This document shows positions 10,533 to 20,719 of a DNA stretch of 64,000 nucleotides, one piece after another. Each line of letters starts with the position of its first letter. The stretch's first letter is position 1. The DNA is taken from NCBI RefSeq assembly GCF_029016485.1, contig NZ_CP092106.1:2914001-2978000 (forward strand). Direction: 5' to 3'. The translations under genes and the position numbers were made by a program. The notes beneath the pieces are model-generated. The model ran no database searches and was not told the DNA's origin. It was given only the letters and a program-made list of their open reading frames with translations. This DNA is from Vibrio sp. JC009. Its GTDB lineage: Bacteria > Pseudomonadota > Gammaproteobacteria > Enterobacterales > Vibrionaceae.

Positions 10533-11102
10533 TTATAAAAAATGGTGCAGGAGCTGGTCAGTTTCCATCATAGGCAAGCCAACTACCGCGTGGTAACTGC
10601 CTTCAATTCTTGAAACAAATCGTCCGCCGATGCCTTGAATTCCGTAGCTTCCTGCTTTGTCGCATGGTTCACCAGACTCCCAGTATTGTCTGATTTCTTG
10701 TTCTGTTAGTTGTTTAAACCATACGTCTGTAATTATCAGTTGAGTCTTGCTCTCCTGATGACTCATCACTGTTACCGCCGTCATTACCTGATGCTTCCTT
10801 CCGGACAGAGACATCAGCATTCTTGACGCATCAGCAAAATCTTCTGGCTTCTCCAGCACCAGCTCACCCTGAACCACTATGGTGTCAGAGCCGATAACAA
10901 CGCATTCACCCTGGGTTAAAGCAAGCCCGGCTTTGGCTTTCTCAAAAGAGAGGCGCTGGACATATTCCTGCGGTGTTTCGCCGCTCAGGCGTGCTTCTTC
11001 AATATCCGGAATAACCGTCTGAAAGTCATAGCCCAGCAGTGTCAGAAGCTCTTTTCTTCTTGGAGAGCCCGATGCTAAATAAAGCGCTTTATCAGCTGGC
11101 AT
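10533..11102 (-). CDS. maf: Maf-family nucleoside triphosphate pyrophosphatase (YhdE type)
   Basis: 189 aa with the hallmark LASGSPRRKELL at residues 9-20 and the acidic GSDTIV motif near residue 71. Maf proteins hydrolyse dTTP/UTP and modified nucleotides in the cytosol and are linked to septum inhibition. This position, between mreD and rng, is where the YhdE-type dTTP/UTP enzyme is found, so I prefer that to the YceF type. The start at 11102 places it 34 bp downstream of mreD. Confidence 0.92.
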   Translation of the reverse strand: MPADKALYLASGSPRRKELLTLLGYDFQTVIPDIEEARLSGETPQEYVQRLSFEKAKAGLALTQGECVVIGSDTIVVQGELVLEKPEDFADASRMLMSLSGRKHQVMTAVTVMSHQESKTQLIITDVWFKQLTEQEIRQYWESGEPCDKAGSYGIQGIGGRFVSRIEGSYHAVVGLPMMETDQLLHHFL

Positions 11103-11136
11103 TTGCTTTACTCCATAACCAACAAATCATGATTAT

Positions 11137-11625
11137 TTAACGGATATGCCAGTGACGGCGAACTCTTCTGAGCAACAGGAACATCCATGGCCATAGAATA
11201 CAGTTTACTAGACCCGCCCAGTAAGACATGGGATCAAAGGTCACATCCTGAATAAGAAACTCACCGCCAAACTCCAGCATTTTTGCCGCAACGGTAAAGA
11301 AGCCAATCAGTATTGCCTGCTGCCACAGCGCCATATTACGCAGCACCAGAAAGTTGGTGGCCACAATAAAGGTCATCACTGACATAACAATGCCGCGAAT
11401 GCCAAGCGTTGAGCCCAAGAGCAGATCCCAGAACAGGCCCAGCATCAGCGCTGTACCCACATTCACTCTGTGTGGCAGTGCCAGAACCCAGTAAAAAGTA
11501 ACCAGCAGCAGCCAGGACGGACGCAGCAGGTCCAGTTCACCCGGCCAGGGAATGGTCTGGAAAACCAGAGCAGCAAGAAAAGTCAGCCAGATAATACCCT
11601 TTCCGCGAAGCAGGCTATTTCCCAT
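11137..11625 (-). CDS. mreD: Rod-shape determining protein MreD
   Basis: 162 aa from ATG 11625. A GTG nine bases upstream is possible, but a GAGGG sequence stands eight bases before the ATG. The protein is almost entirely hydrophobic, with about five membrane helices, as expected for MreD, an inner-membrane scaffold of the elongasome that supports RodA/PBP2. The start overlaps the end of mreC by 11 bp, suggesting translational coupling. Confidence 0.92.
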   Translation of the reverse strand: MGNSLLRGKGIIWLTFLAALVFQTIPWPGELDLLRPSWLLLVTFYWVLALPHRVNVGTALMLGLFWDLLLGSTLGIRGIVMSVMTFIVATNFLVLRNMALWQQAILIGFFTVAAKMLEFGGEFLIQDVTFDPMSYWAGLVNCILWPWMFLLLRRVRRHWHIR

Positions 11626-12505
11626 CTGAACCACCCTCTTTATTCTCTAACGTCTCCAGCGATTCTTTTACATGATGCTGTCTGTCTTCATTCGGCCAGA
11701 TAAGCAGCAGGTATCTCAGACGGTCAAACTGCACAGCCGGTGTGGCTTTGATATAAGCAAACTGGCGGGTATTGTCGTTCTGTACCGTCTCAACATAGCC
11801 CACCGGATAGCCTTCAGGATAAACACCACCAAGACCGGAGGTTACCAGCATATCGCCGACCTGAACATCGGTGCTCAGCGGAATATGCTCAAGGAAGACG
11901 GAATCTATGTCGCCGTTACCGGAAGCAATAACCCGGATATCGTTACGCACAATCTGAACCGGAATTGAGTTGTTTGAGTCCACCAGCAGCAGAACACGGG
12001 CATTGTGCGAAGCAACAAATGTCACCTGACCGACAATCCCTCTTTCGTTGATCACCGGCTGACCGATATAAACCCCGTCCACATGACCTTTATCAATCAC
12101 CACCTGATGCCGGTAAGGCGAGGAGTCCACCGCCATTACTTCGGTAACCACTTTTTTCTCATCACGGACAAAAGAGGATCCCAGCAGTTTTCTCAGACGC
12201 TGGTTCTCTTCTTTGTACTGGTCAAGCAGCACAACATCGCTCTTAAGACGCAACATTTCATTCTTAAGTGATGCGTTGTTTTCGATCAGAGTTTGCCGGA
12301 AATTAAGGCGTTCATACAGGTCATCAAACATGACCCTGGGAAGGTTAGCCAGATACTGGATAGGAGCGACCGCACTGTTTAGCACATAACGGACATTATA
12401 AAACGCATCCATACGACTATCAGCCAGCATAAGGCTGGCTGATAATAGAACGGATAAAACTAGCCGTAGCTCAAGGGATGGTCCCCTGCCGAAAATCGGT
12501 TTCAT
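11615..12505 (-). CDS. mreC: Rod-shape determining protein MreC
   Basis: 296 aa. A single N-terminal membrane helix (about residues 12-30) is followed by a coiled coil (about 65-105) and the periplasmic MreC beta-domains with INERGIVGQV and DMLVTSGLGGVYPEGYPVG. MreC links cytoplasmic MreB to the periplasmic cell-wall synthases. It lies 33 bp downstream of mreB and overlaps mreD. Confidence 0.94.
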   Translation of the reverse strand: MKPIFGRGPSLELRLVLSVLLSASLMLADSRMDAFYNVRYVLNSAVAPIQYLANLPRVMFDDLYERLNFRQTLIENNASLKNEMLRLKSDVVLLDQYKEENQRLRKLLGSSFVRDEKKVVTEVMAVDSSPYRHQVVIDKGHVDGVYIGQPVINERGIVGQVTFVASHNARVLLLVDSNNSIPVQIVRNDIRVIASGNGDIDSVFLEHIPLSTDVQVGDMLVTSGLGGVYPEGYPVGYVETVQNDNTRQFAYIKATPAVQFDRLRYLLLIWPNEDRQHHVKESLETLENKEGGSDGK

Positions 12506-12538
12506 TCCAAATCACCAAAAATCGGATTGCGAATGAAA

Positions 12539-13730
<1,192 letters not shown>

Positions 13731-16700
13731 TCATTGCCCTGTAAGACGGCTTTCTCCCCGGAAAATCACTCTGTCATTTCCCCTGTAAGTACCGAAAACC
13801 ACAACAACTGAAGGGTCTTCGTCACCTAAATCACGCCAGTTGTATCTGAGCCAGGGTTGATCAACAGTTCCACTCAAATTATAGCAGTCAAATCCGCTAG
13901 TTGGTTCAGTACTTTGCTGGCGAAGCCAAAGGCGGATCTGTTCACGATCATCGCCACTGTGAGTAGCAACCAGATTATCAAACTCACCGCTGTAAGCTTT
14001 CATTTCATCCTGAGCCGGATCTTCTGTGGTTACAGTAAAGCCGGCATCCGAACTGGCAGAGTCGCTCCAGATAATCTGACGGCAGTAATAGCCGCTATTA
14101 AACGCACTGCCACTGTCATCTGTGTTGGTCACAAACTCGTTTCCATCCCAGTACTCAACTTTGAGCGGTACTGAAATCTGAGCATCACTATTGCCACCGA
14201 CATCGGTCAGTGCCATACGGCCATATCTGAAATCCGGTTGCTCGGAAAACAGTGCAGACAGGGCTGCACTGCCCGTTCTGTCGCTATTAAATGAAATGCC
14301 GTCCGGGGTATTTCCACCGCTATCTGTAATGATTTGGACACCAAAGCCGGAGTTATACGGTCCGTCCGCTTCAGTCTCATAAGGAGAGCTTGCCACTGCA
14401 TTTTTTACAAAGGTAAATTCGGAATAATTGACCTGCAACTGAGCATAATCCGGGGAGTCATCAATCAGAGTCCAGTCACTTCCGGCAGTCCAGGAGGTGC
14501 TGGTCTCATCCACAACGGAATCCGTTCCGTCCAGCAGACGATCGGTTAAAGAAGTCGTTCCTGACATGGCGTAGTATTCAAGATCGGCCACAAGATCAGA
14601 GTCAAAATAGAGATAGTTCGCGACCGGACTGTCATCCCGCGTCATCGCCTGGACAAAGAAATTATGCTCGATGGACTGACCCATATATGCAAAACCCGCA
14701 TGCCCGTCTTTATATGTCCAGGTATCTGCTCCACCAGAAGTCACCAGCGCCAGATGGTTTGGGTAGAAGCGCCCTATCTCCCTATAACCCTGATTAATAT
14801 CCATTCCAAGATAAGTACCTGCATCAACCTTAACCCGCAACACACCAACTTCGCTCCACTCAAGTTCAGACAGGTAATAGTCCCCTTCAGAAGATTTAGC
14901 GCTGTGGGCAAAGCTCTTAGTTCCACTAAGGGTGCCGTTTTCACCCGAAGAAGGCTGCGCAACTTCATGGTCCAGAGTGACCGTTGCAGATGGCGAGATA
15001 TAAAAGTTATGCGTCACATTATCGGTATCGCAGTAGCCGGATACATCAATATCGTCATTTTCAGGATCAGACTCGGCTGCACTCTGCTGCCAGATTATCG
15101 GGTAGATATGCAGATCAAACTGCTCACCGGCGGCTTTGTAGCCCAGGCTGGAGGCATCGGTAATATTGCCGTCCATATCACTGTTTTCAGAGTCACAGAT
15201 TGCAAAAGTCCATGGGCGGAAATCCACATCCACAGAGCCGGTTAGCCCGTCCCAGAAAATAGATTGTCCGTTAGAAGTCACACAGGAGCTGTAGCCTTCC
15301 GGGCAGTCGAAGTTACTGTCGCTGATAGTCAGATTAACGGTTCCCGACTCGTAGTATCTCAGATAGGCAATCTCATCCGGACTGCTTGCATCTGAATCCA
15401 CTTCGCCATTGGTAAACTCAAGAGTTATCTGACTGGAAGACCAGGTGGAATTAGTGTCACTTTTTACCTGGAAATTACCGTCGGTTGCACCGCTTGCAGG
15501 CACTTCAATGGAGGTGGTAACACTTAACGTTTTGCTTCCGGAATACTCTTCAACCAGGGTCGCAGTATCATCTTTGCAGGCAAGCACACGCATTGAAAAT
15601 ATCTCTTCTTTACCTGCAATTCCGTCTGCTTCCGGGATATCAAACTTATAGGGAACAACGCTCACTGTGGCGCTGTCTGACTCATCGGTATCATCCACCA
15701 GAGTGGCCGTTATACTGTAATCATCTAAAGCAGCAGAAAGGCTCAGATCCAGAACTACCTGCCCGTTGCTGTCGGTACTGTATTCTCCGGCAGTTCCTAT
15801 TCCGGATGGGGAAAAACTGACGTTTACCTTAACTCCTGAAGGCGCACTGCTTCCGTCTTCATCGGTGACATCTATGGTGACCTGTGGCGAGGTTTCGCAC
15901 TGGAGCAGGTACTGCTGCGATGGAGTGATGGCAACCGAGTAGTTATCCCCGGTGACAGGTGATGTTGTACAGTCCGGCTCCTGGAAATAGACATTAGCAT
16001 CATCCACCTCTAAATCCTTTGCTGTAACTGTGCCGTATAATTTCATTCCATCCAGCACCTTTGTCAGCTCTCTGGAGATAAAATGGCCATAGGCTGTACC
16101 GTCTTTTAACTCGCTGGTATCTGAACCGGTATTAATAACGATCAGATGAGAGCCTTCTGTCTGATATCTGACATTACCGCCGTCAAGAGTAAACTTAGTA
16201 ACATAGAGTGTGACGTCACCATTAATATTTAAAGTACCGGTAACCTTAAATTCACCATCAACCTTGTGCACACCTGCTGAAAAGGTTTCTGTACCACTTA
16301 TTTCTTTATAAGTGCCATAATCAAAATCCGCACTGTCAGGCACACTGATACTGTCTACATCAAAGCCTAATATATATTCACCTCTTGGCTGACATGTGTA
16401 CTTGGTACCACTCCCTGTCAGTCGGCACCGGTTCCTTTGGATATCCTTGCCTGATATATCTTCAAAGCCAATTTTATAACCGTCTGCAGCATCATAAATT
16501 TTTGCACCGTTTTTAATATTCAGAGTGGAGGTTCCGCTGTTTTCCCAGCTCTGTACTGCTGTTGCGGGACACATACTTTCAGAGAATGCAAATCCTTGAG
16601 AGCTTCCTGGCTCGTCACCTGTCGGTGACTGCACGCTATCTTCACACTGTACATTGCTTATATTGTTGTAATAAAGACTAAAACCCGAAGAGCTCTCTGT

Positions 16701-17099
16701 ACTCGTTTTCACTTCCTTTTCTAACCAGGTTGAATCTGAAGATGTCTGAATGTAATAAGTCAGCACACCATCTGAGGTGTGGGTAATTTTTATATTGTAT
16801 GACTCATCCGTTAAGCTTGTATCGTTAAACAGATAATCAATGTAATAGTTAGTGAAATAAAACCGCCGCCAGTAGTCATCAAAACCAGCCCATATAAACT
16901 CAGACTCGGTACTGAACAGCCCTGTTCTGCGGTACAGATAGAGATACTGATCATCAGACGGCCCATCAACCGAAAAACTAATAGTAAATGCGCTGTTCAT
17001 ATTCAGGTTCTGACACCCGAGCACGCCTTCCGGACTTGCCGCGGAAAAACTGAAAGAAGAATAGATAAGGCTAAGCAGTATGACTAATTTCTTTATCAT
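13731..17099 (-). CDS. mshQ: MSHA biogenesis protein MshQ
   Basis: About 1122 aa from ATG 17099, which opens a clear signal peptide (MIKKLVILLSLIYSSFSFSAA). The frame continues upstream but would lose that signal. The chosen start overlaps the mshP stop in an ATGA arrangement. The mature protein is acidic, Ser/Asp/Gly-rich and beta-rich, with scattered Cys, and includes a section resembling a bacterial Ig-like domain (about residues 410-500). MshQ is the large terminal protein of the MSHA locus and is thought to act at the pilus tip or cell surface; its function is not established. It is the last gene of the structural operon. Confidence 0.85.
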   Translation of the reverse strand: MIKKLVILLSLIYSSFSFSAASPEGVLGCQNLNMNSAFTISFSVDGPSDDQYLYLYRRTGLFSTESEFIWAGFDDYWRRFYFTNYYIDYLFNDTSLTDESYNIKITHTSDGVLTYYIQTSSDSTWLEKEVKTSTESSSGFSLYYNNISNVQCEDSVQSPTGDEPGSSQGFAFSESMCPATAVQSWENSGTSTLNIKNGAKIYDAADGYKIGFEDISGKDIQRNRCRLTGSGTKYTCQPRGEYILGFDVDSISVPDSADFDYGTYKEISGTETFSAGVHKVDGEFKVTGTLNINGDVTLYVTKFTLDGGNVRYQTEGSHLIVINTGSDTSELKDGTAYGHFISRELTKVLDGMKLYGTVTAKDLEVDDANVYFQEPDCTTSPVTGDNYSVAITPSQQYLLQCETSPQVTIDVTDEDGSSAPSGVKVNVSFSPSGIGTAGEYSTDSNGQVVLDLSLSAALDDYSITATLVDDTDESDSATVSVVPYKFDIPEADGIAGKEEIFSMRVLACKDDTATLVEEYSGSKTLSVTTSIEVPASGATDGNFQVKSDTNSTWSSSQITLEFTNGEVDSDASSPDEIAYLRYYESGTVNLTISDSNFDCPEGYSSCVTSNGQSIFWDGLTGSVDVDFRPWTFAICDSENSDMDGNITDASSLGYKAAGEQFDLHIYPIIWQQSAAESDPENDDIDVSGYCDTDNVTHNFYISPSATVTLDHEVAQPSSGENGTLSGTKSFAHSAKSSEGDYYLSELEWSEVGVLRVKVDAGTYLGMDINQGYREIGRFYPNHLALVTSGGADTWTYKDGHAGFAYMGQSIEHNFFVQAMTRDDSPVANYLYFDSDLVADLEYYAMSGTTSLTDRLLDGTDSVVDETSTSWTAGSDWTLIDDSPDYAQLQVNYSEFTFVKNAVASSPYETEADGPYNSGFGVQIITDSGGNTPDGISFNSDRTGSAALSALFSEQPDFRYGRMALTDVGGNSDAQISVPLKVEYWDGNEFVTNTDDSGSAFNSGYYCRQIIWSDSASSDAGFTVTTEDPAQDEMKAYSGEFDNLVATHSGDDREQIRLWLRQQSTEPTSGFDCYNLSGTVDQPWLRYNWRDLGDEDPSVVVVFGTYRGNDRVIFRGESRLTGQ

Positions 17100-17602
17100 T
17101 CCTTCACTCCCCTGGCCCAGACTTCCTGCTCTCTCTGCACCTGAAATCCGGATGAGCCACAAATAGCCACCGTAGTCACTTTATAAAACTGCAACTCATC
17201 CGGAATAGTGTCGTCCAGCGTATTCGGATCCGTGCTATCAACCGGCGGATAGGTGCAAGTGACCGTGGCTTCACAGGATAAGCCAGCCTGTGAAATAAGC
17301 GCAGCAAGCGCATCTTCTCCTGTTGTGCCGTTGATGGTATCCCGGCAACGGGGTAACAGGTCATCCGGATCCTCCTGATCATTACCAAGCGGAAACAGCA
17401 CCGTCAGCGCCCATTCATTGCCGGAATGAGCAAGAAACCACGCCTGTGTTCCCAGATATTCTCTGGTAAGAGTATCCTGATTTGACCAGCGTATCCGGGT
17501 CAGGTTAGCCGCCAGCATCCCCATCACCACGATCACAAACACGGCAATAAGAATCATATTGCCCCGCTGTTTTCTGATCCGTTTTGGCTGCTTATGGGAC
17601 AT
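17096..17602 (-). CDS. mshP: MSHA biogenesis protein MshP
   Basis: 168 aa. The N-terminus KQRGNMILIAVFVIVVMGML is a prepilin-like hydrophobic helix after a basic leader but lacks the canonical G-FxxxE site, as in PilX/GspK-like minor pilins. Two Cys pairs in the soluble part may form disulfides. It overlaps mshO by 11 bp and mshQ by 4 bp, so O, P and Q are translationally coupled. Likely a minor pseudopilin of the tip complex. Confidence 0.85.
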   Translation of the reverse strand: MSHKQPKRIRKQRGNMILIAVFVIVVMGMLAANLTRIRWSNQDTLTREYLGTQAWFLAHSGNEWALTVLFPLGNDQEDPDDLLPRCRDTINGTTGEDALAALISQAGLSCEATVTCTYPPVDSTDPNTLDDTIPDELQFYKVTTVAICGSSGFQVQREQEVWARGVKE

Positions 17603-18332
17603 TTAACACCTGCACATCATGTTTATAGCTGCTCTCTTCACCGTCATCATTAACGAAAAGAAGGTCCATATGAACCAGCCCGCCCCGCTGCAAAGTAGGA
17701 GACTCATAGCTGAAGGAGCTACTGCCATCCAGGCTGTCTGCAACGGTTACCGCACTGCCGGTCGCACCTTCAGCTCTGGTTACACTGCCTGATGTCAGAC
17801 AGTAGGTAACATAATCTTCTCCGTAAATGTAATGCCGGTTACCCACCGAATAACTGCTGAAGGTATCGCTTATGGTGTAAATCCCGTTATTTTCACTACA
17901 GCTGATATCACAATCTTCAACCGGTGCGGAAGCAGTATCTGAAGTCAGATCACCAAAGCTGCTGGGATTAATAACCAAACGGTCACCCGGTTCAAAGTCG
18001 GCACTTGCCACTGCCTGATTATCCGTCATAAACATAATGGTATTGTTAGCAACGGACTGGGCTTCCACCTGAGTGTAAAAGCCGGAATACTTGATGGGAT
18101 AAAACCGGAGGCAACTGCCATTCAGTTCAAAACTGTTAGGCACGGCATGGCGCATTTCTCGGGACATTTTTTCAATGGCAAAGCGGGCCTGATTCTGCAC
18201 CTTCTGCCTTGCAATAGTATCCGAGTAGCCCGTAATGCCAAGCTGAAGAAAACCTGTGATACCCAGAACAATAATTCCGCTTACCACTATGGTCATCACC
18301 ATTTCAATCAGGGTAAAGCCACTGCGCTTCAT
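17592..18332 (-). CDS. mshO: MSHA minor prepilin MshO
   Basis: 246 aa. A perfect type IV prepilin signal, KRSG-FTLIEMVMTIVVSG, stands at the N-terminus, cleaved after Gly5 by the prepilin peptidase, with the conserved Glu at +5. Length and position match MshO, a PilW-like minor pilin. Four or more Cys residues are present in the C-terminal half. It overlaps mshD by 1 bp and mshP by 11 bp. Confidence 0.9.
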   Translation of the reverse strand: MKRSGFTLIEMVMTIVVSGIIVLGITGFLQLGITGYSDTIARQKVQNQARFAIEKMSREMRHAVPNSFELNGSCLRFYPIKYSGFYTQVEAQSVANNTIMFMTDNQAVASADFEPGDRLVINPSSFGDLTSDTASAPVEDCDISCSENNGIYTISDTFSSYSVGNRHYIYGEDYVTYCLTSGSVTRAEGATGSAVTVADSLDGSSSFSYESPTLQRGGLVHMDLLFVNDDGEESSYKHDVQVLNVP

Positions 18333-18895
18333 CAGTAGTTCCCCCTGTAGGCGGAAAAGCTAAAGTCGCCATACTTTCCGGCGGTAATGGTAATTGTGAT
18401 ACGTTTCGCCACATAGGTGCTGACGCTTAGCGTAATATCGGAGTTGTCCTCATAAACAACGGCCACCTCAGCGGTAAAGTTGGCATACTCATCTGAAATA
18501 TCATTGCCGAAAATATCACTCAGGTTATTACAGCTGCTATCTCCTGAGGCACAGTCTGTCTGCCATGTGCCAATATAGTCATCCACATCATTGTAAGCCA
18601 CCGGGCCTGACTCGCCATCCGGGCCGAAATCAGCTTCAGCGGTGCAGTCTGCCGGGTCTTCACCACAGCGGAATTCACCGCCATCCGGGTCACTGAGTTC
18701 ATCAAAGTTTTTCGCCAGAACTTCGGCCATCAGACTCTGAGCAAGCGCAGATGCCCGCACCTCATAATGAGGACGGGCAGAATCGGCAACCTGAGGAAAA
18801 AGAAAACTGGTCAGGGAAAGCATGGCAAAGGCCATGATAATAATGGCAATAACACTTTCTATCAGGGTAAAGCCTTTTACCGACTTAGCAGCCAT
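18332..18895 (-). CDS. mshD: MSHA minor prepilin MshD
   Basis: 187 aa from ATG 18895 (MAAKSVKGFTLIES), which has AGGGG at a good distance; longer versions starting at 18901 or 18943 are open but would lengthen the leader. Prepilin cleavage is expected in KG-FTLIESVIAI. MshD is a PilV-like minor pilin. Six Cys lie in the middle of the protein. The gene overlaps mshC by 11 bp. Confidence 0.9.
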   Translation of the reverse strand: MAAKSVKGFTLIESVIAIIIMAFAMLSLTSFLFPQVADSARPHYEVRASALAQSLMAEVLAKNFDELSDPDGGEFRCGEDPADCTAEADFGPDGESGPVAYNDVDDYIGTWQTDCASGDSSCNNLSDIFGNDISDEYANFTAEVAVVYEDNSDITLSVSTYVAKRITITITAGKYGDFSFSAYRGNY

Positions 18896-19346
18896 AGACA
18901 TACCCCTGCTCATTGATGCAGACGCCAACAGAGTCATTATCACTGGAAATAGTAATAGTCACGGTACCACCGCTGGCCGGATTTCCAAGAAGGTCAAAAA
19001 GCACCGGTGATGAGGAGGAAGTGCTGATGGTCAGGTCATCATCCAGAACAAGGTTATCACTGCTGCTTTCACCATCCGCGCATCCTGCAACAGAACCAAG
19101 ACAACTACTGCTGACCTGAAGTTTATAACGGTCAGAGAGGGCAGAGTCTGAGACATTAGAATACATCCGGCCAAGCTGAACCTGGCGGATCACTGAGATA
19201 GCCTGCTCCTGAGCGGCATAGGCAGAAAAGCCGGATTTCCCCATATAGCGGCTGGCTGCATAAACGGAAACAATCCCAAGCAGGATAATAACAACGACAA
19301 GCTCGATCAGGGTAAATCCCGGGCTGTACCGGGAGGGGATTTTCAT
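18885..19346 (-). CDS. mshC: MSHA minor prepilin MshC
   Basis: 153 aa with prepilin signal [16 protein letters not shown]; the leader is about nine residues. Two Cys pairs are visible (CLGSVAGC and the terminal CINEQGYVYGC). MshC is a FimT/GspH-like minor pilin needed for MSHA assembly. It lies 111 bp downstream of mshA, behind the mshA terminator, so it is expressed at a lower level by read-through or from its own promoter. Confidence 0.88.
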   Translation of the reverse strand: MKIPSRYSPGFTLIELVVVIILLGIVSVYAASRYMGKSGFSAYAAQEQAISVIRQVQLGRMYSNVSDSALSDRYKLQVSSSCLGSVAGCADGESSSDNLVLDDDLTISTSSSSPVLFDLLGNPASGGTVTITISSDNDSVGVCINEQGYVYGC

Positions 19347-19382
19347 CTGCCAGCGACCTTATACATCCTTGAACATATCATC

Positions 19383-19443
19383 CTCGTTCCCACACTTCAC
19401 CATGGGAACGAGAAAAGAAAGGCTTACCGATGCAAGCCTTTCT
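19383..19443 (-). terminator. Double hairpin downstream of mshA
   Basis: Two perfect 10-bp stems in tandem: 19416-19425 with 19434-19443 (AGAAAGGCTT/AAGCCTTTCT, followed on the minus strand by TTTCTTTTC) and 19383-19392 with 19403-19412 (CTCGTTCCCA/TGGGAACGAG). The first is a standard intrinsic terminator for the highly expressed major pilin transcript. Partial read-through would supply mshCDOPQ. Confidence 0.8.
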
Positions 19444-19457
19444 CTGTAGATATTTGT

Positions 19458-19958
19458 TTAACAACCGCTATCATCTGTAATGACAGCAGTAGCTGGCGTA
19501 CTCGCATCAGCTGCGGTTGTATATGTTATGTAGCATCCAGAGTTTTCAATATTAGTCTCTGATGCAGAGTCAACCTGCTCAGCTAAGGTCACAAGCAACG
19601 CAGCCGGATTCCCGCTGGTAACCGTATCCGATGCATATAGCCACTGAGTACTATCCTCTAAACCGGTAACAGCATCAACAATACCAGTCGCTGAAGCAGC
19701 AGGGTAACCAAAAGCGGTATCAATACCATCAACATCACTACCTACTGTAAGTGCATCAGACTCTTCACCTTCCATTGCAGATTTAGCATACACCACACTC
19801 GCCGCTCCCTGCATCGCACCTACCATCCCCTGCAGGGTTGACGCCCGAGCTTCAGACTGAAGATTTAAGAACCTAGGCGCAGCCGTAACCGCCAAAATAC
19901 CAAGGATAACAATCACTACCACCAGCTCAATTAGTGTAAAGCCGCTTTGTCTTTTCAT
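19458..19958 (-). CDS. mshA: MSHA major pilin MshA
   Basis: 166 aa from ATG 19958 ([15 protein letters not shown]). The frame is open five codons upstream, but this start has GAGATAG spaced as a ribosome site and gives a normal short leader. Cleavage is after Gly6, leaving N-methyl-Phe and Glu5. The C-terminal Cys pair (NSGCYITY and the final DDSGC) forms the D-region disulfide of type IVa pilins. This is the structural subunit of the MSHA pilus used for surface attachment and biofilm formation. The gene has its own upstream region and downstream terminator. Confidence 0.95.
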   Translation of the reverse strand: MKRQSGFTLIELVVVIVILGILAVTAAPRFLNLQSEARASTLQGMVGAMQGAASVVYAKSAMEGEESDALTVGSDVDGIDTAFGYPAASATGIVDAVTGLEDSTQWLYASDTVTSGNPAALLVTLAEQVDSASETNIENSGCYITYTTAADASTPATAVITDDSGC

Positions 19959-19973
19959 AATACTATCTCTCAT

Positions 19974-20141
19974 AAAATATTTAGTATCGCTTTAACATAA
20001 CGCGGTGCGCTCCCCGTAAAACACCAGTTCTGTTATTTCTATTCATAAAAAAATTAACAGTGCTAATTATAATAATTAGCGTGATACCACTTTTTTTCAA
20101 CACTAGATGCAATGTTCTAAGTAATTATTATTAAAATATTG
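19974..20141 (-). promoter_or_regulatory. mshA upstream region with a 19-bp perfect palindrome
   Basis: Between mshB and mshA. The palindrome GCTAATTAT-A-ATAATTAGC occupies 20062-20080, about 105 bp before the mshA start. On the minus strand TTGAAA (around 20096-20101) lies about 17 bp upstream of AATTAT inside the palindrome, so the palindrome may overlap a -10 box. It could be an operator or a weak terminator for mshB. The remaining AT-rich leader of about 100 bases is unusually long for this operon. Confidence 0.5.
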
Positions 20142-20690
20142 TTATTCCAATGAGACGCTTACCCTGCCAGCGGTAATATCGTAACTGAAATAATATTCAT
20201 CTGAGCTTTCCAACTGGGTGTACCGGCACTCAGAGCTTCCGATGGCCTCCGCTGAGTAGTTATCGTCCCCGGAGGTGCTTCCCTCCACATTTACAGATAA
20301 GGAGCTTTGCAAAAGCTCTTCCATTAAATCTTTGCAGGTTATATCGGTTGCAACGGATGCAGACGCTCCGCTCTCATCTAACGCGATAGGATAGCCATCT
20401 CTGAAGCCCGTATTATCTGAGCTGGTCAGCAGAAAATCTGTGCCATCATAGTTAACCGAATTTCCTCCGGCACTGTTAACTGGCCGGGCTTCGGCTTCCC
20501 ACTGCGCTCTGACCGAAAGCACTGCGGTGGCAAAGCTGCCGGATACCGCCTTAATACTGGATTTTTGCGCCTCGTCGGCCACATCCAGAAACTTAGGCAG
20601 TGCCGTTACCGCCAGCAATCCGATGATGACGATAACAACAACCATCTCTATCAGAGTAAACCCCGGTGATTGATCGATATTTTTTCTCAT
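20142..20690 (-). CDS. mshB: MSHA prepilin MshB
   Basis: 182 aa from ATG 20690 (MRKNIDQSPGFTLIE), giving a 10-residue leader; upstream starts at 20714 or 20750 are open but would overlap mshG and give an overlong leader. The prepilin helix MVVVIVIIGLLAVTALPKF is intact. The protein carries two C-terminal Cys (DITCKDLM, SSECRYTQ). MshB resembles the major pilin MshA and is a pilin-like accessory subunit. It follows mshG directly, where other vibrios have mshF in between. Confidence 0.88.
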   Translation of the reverse strand: MRKNIDQSPGFTLIEMVVVIVIIGLLAVTALPKFLDVADEAQKSSIKAVSGSFATAVLSVRAQWEAEARPVNSAGGNSVNYDGTDFLLTSSDNTGFRDGYPIALDESGASASVATDITCKDLMEELLQSSLSVNVEGSTSGDDNYSAEAIGSSECRYTQLESSDEYYFSYDITAGRVSVSLE

Positions 20691-20719
20691 AACCACACCA
20701 TTAGCCGCTCTCATTCCGG

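Noticed and set aside
19383..19412. CRISPR-like repeat near mshA
   Set aside because: Only two hairpins of different sequence, no spacers; they are a terminator pair.
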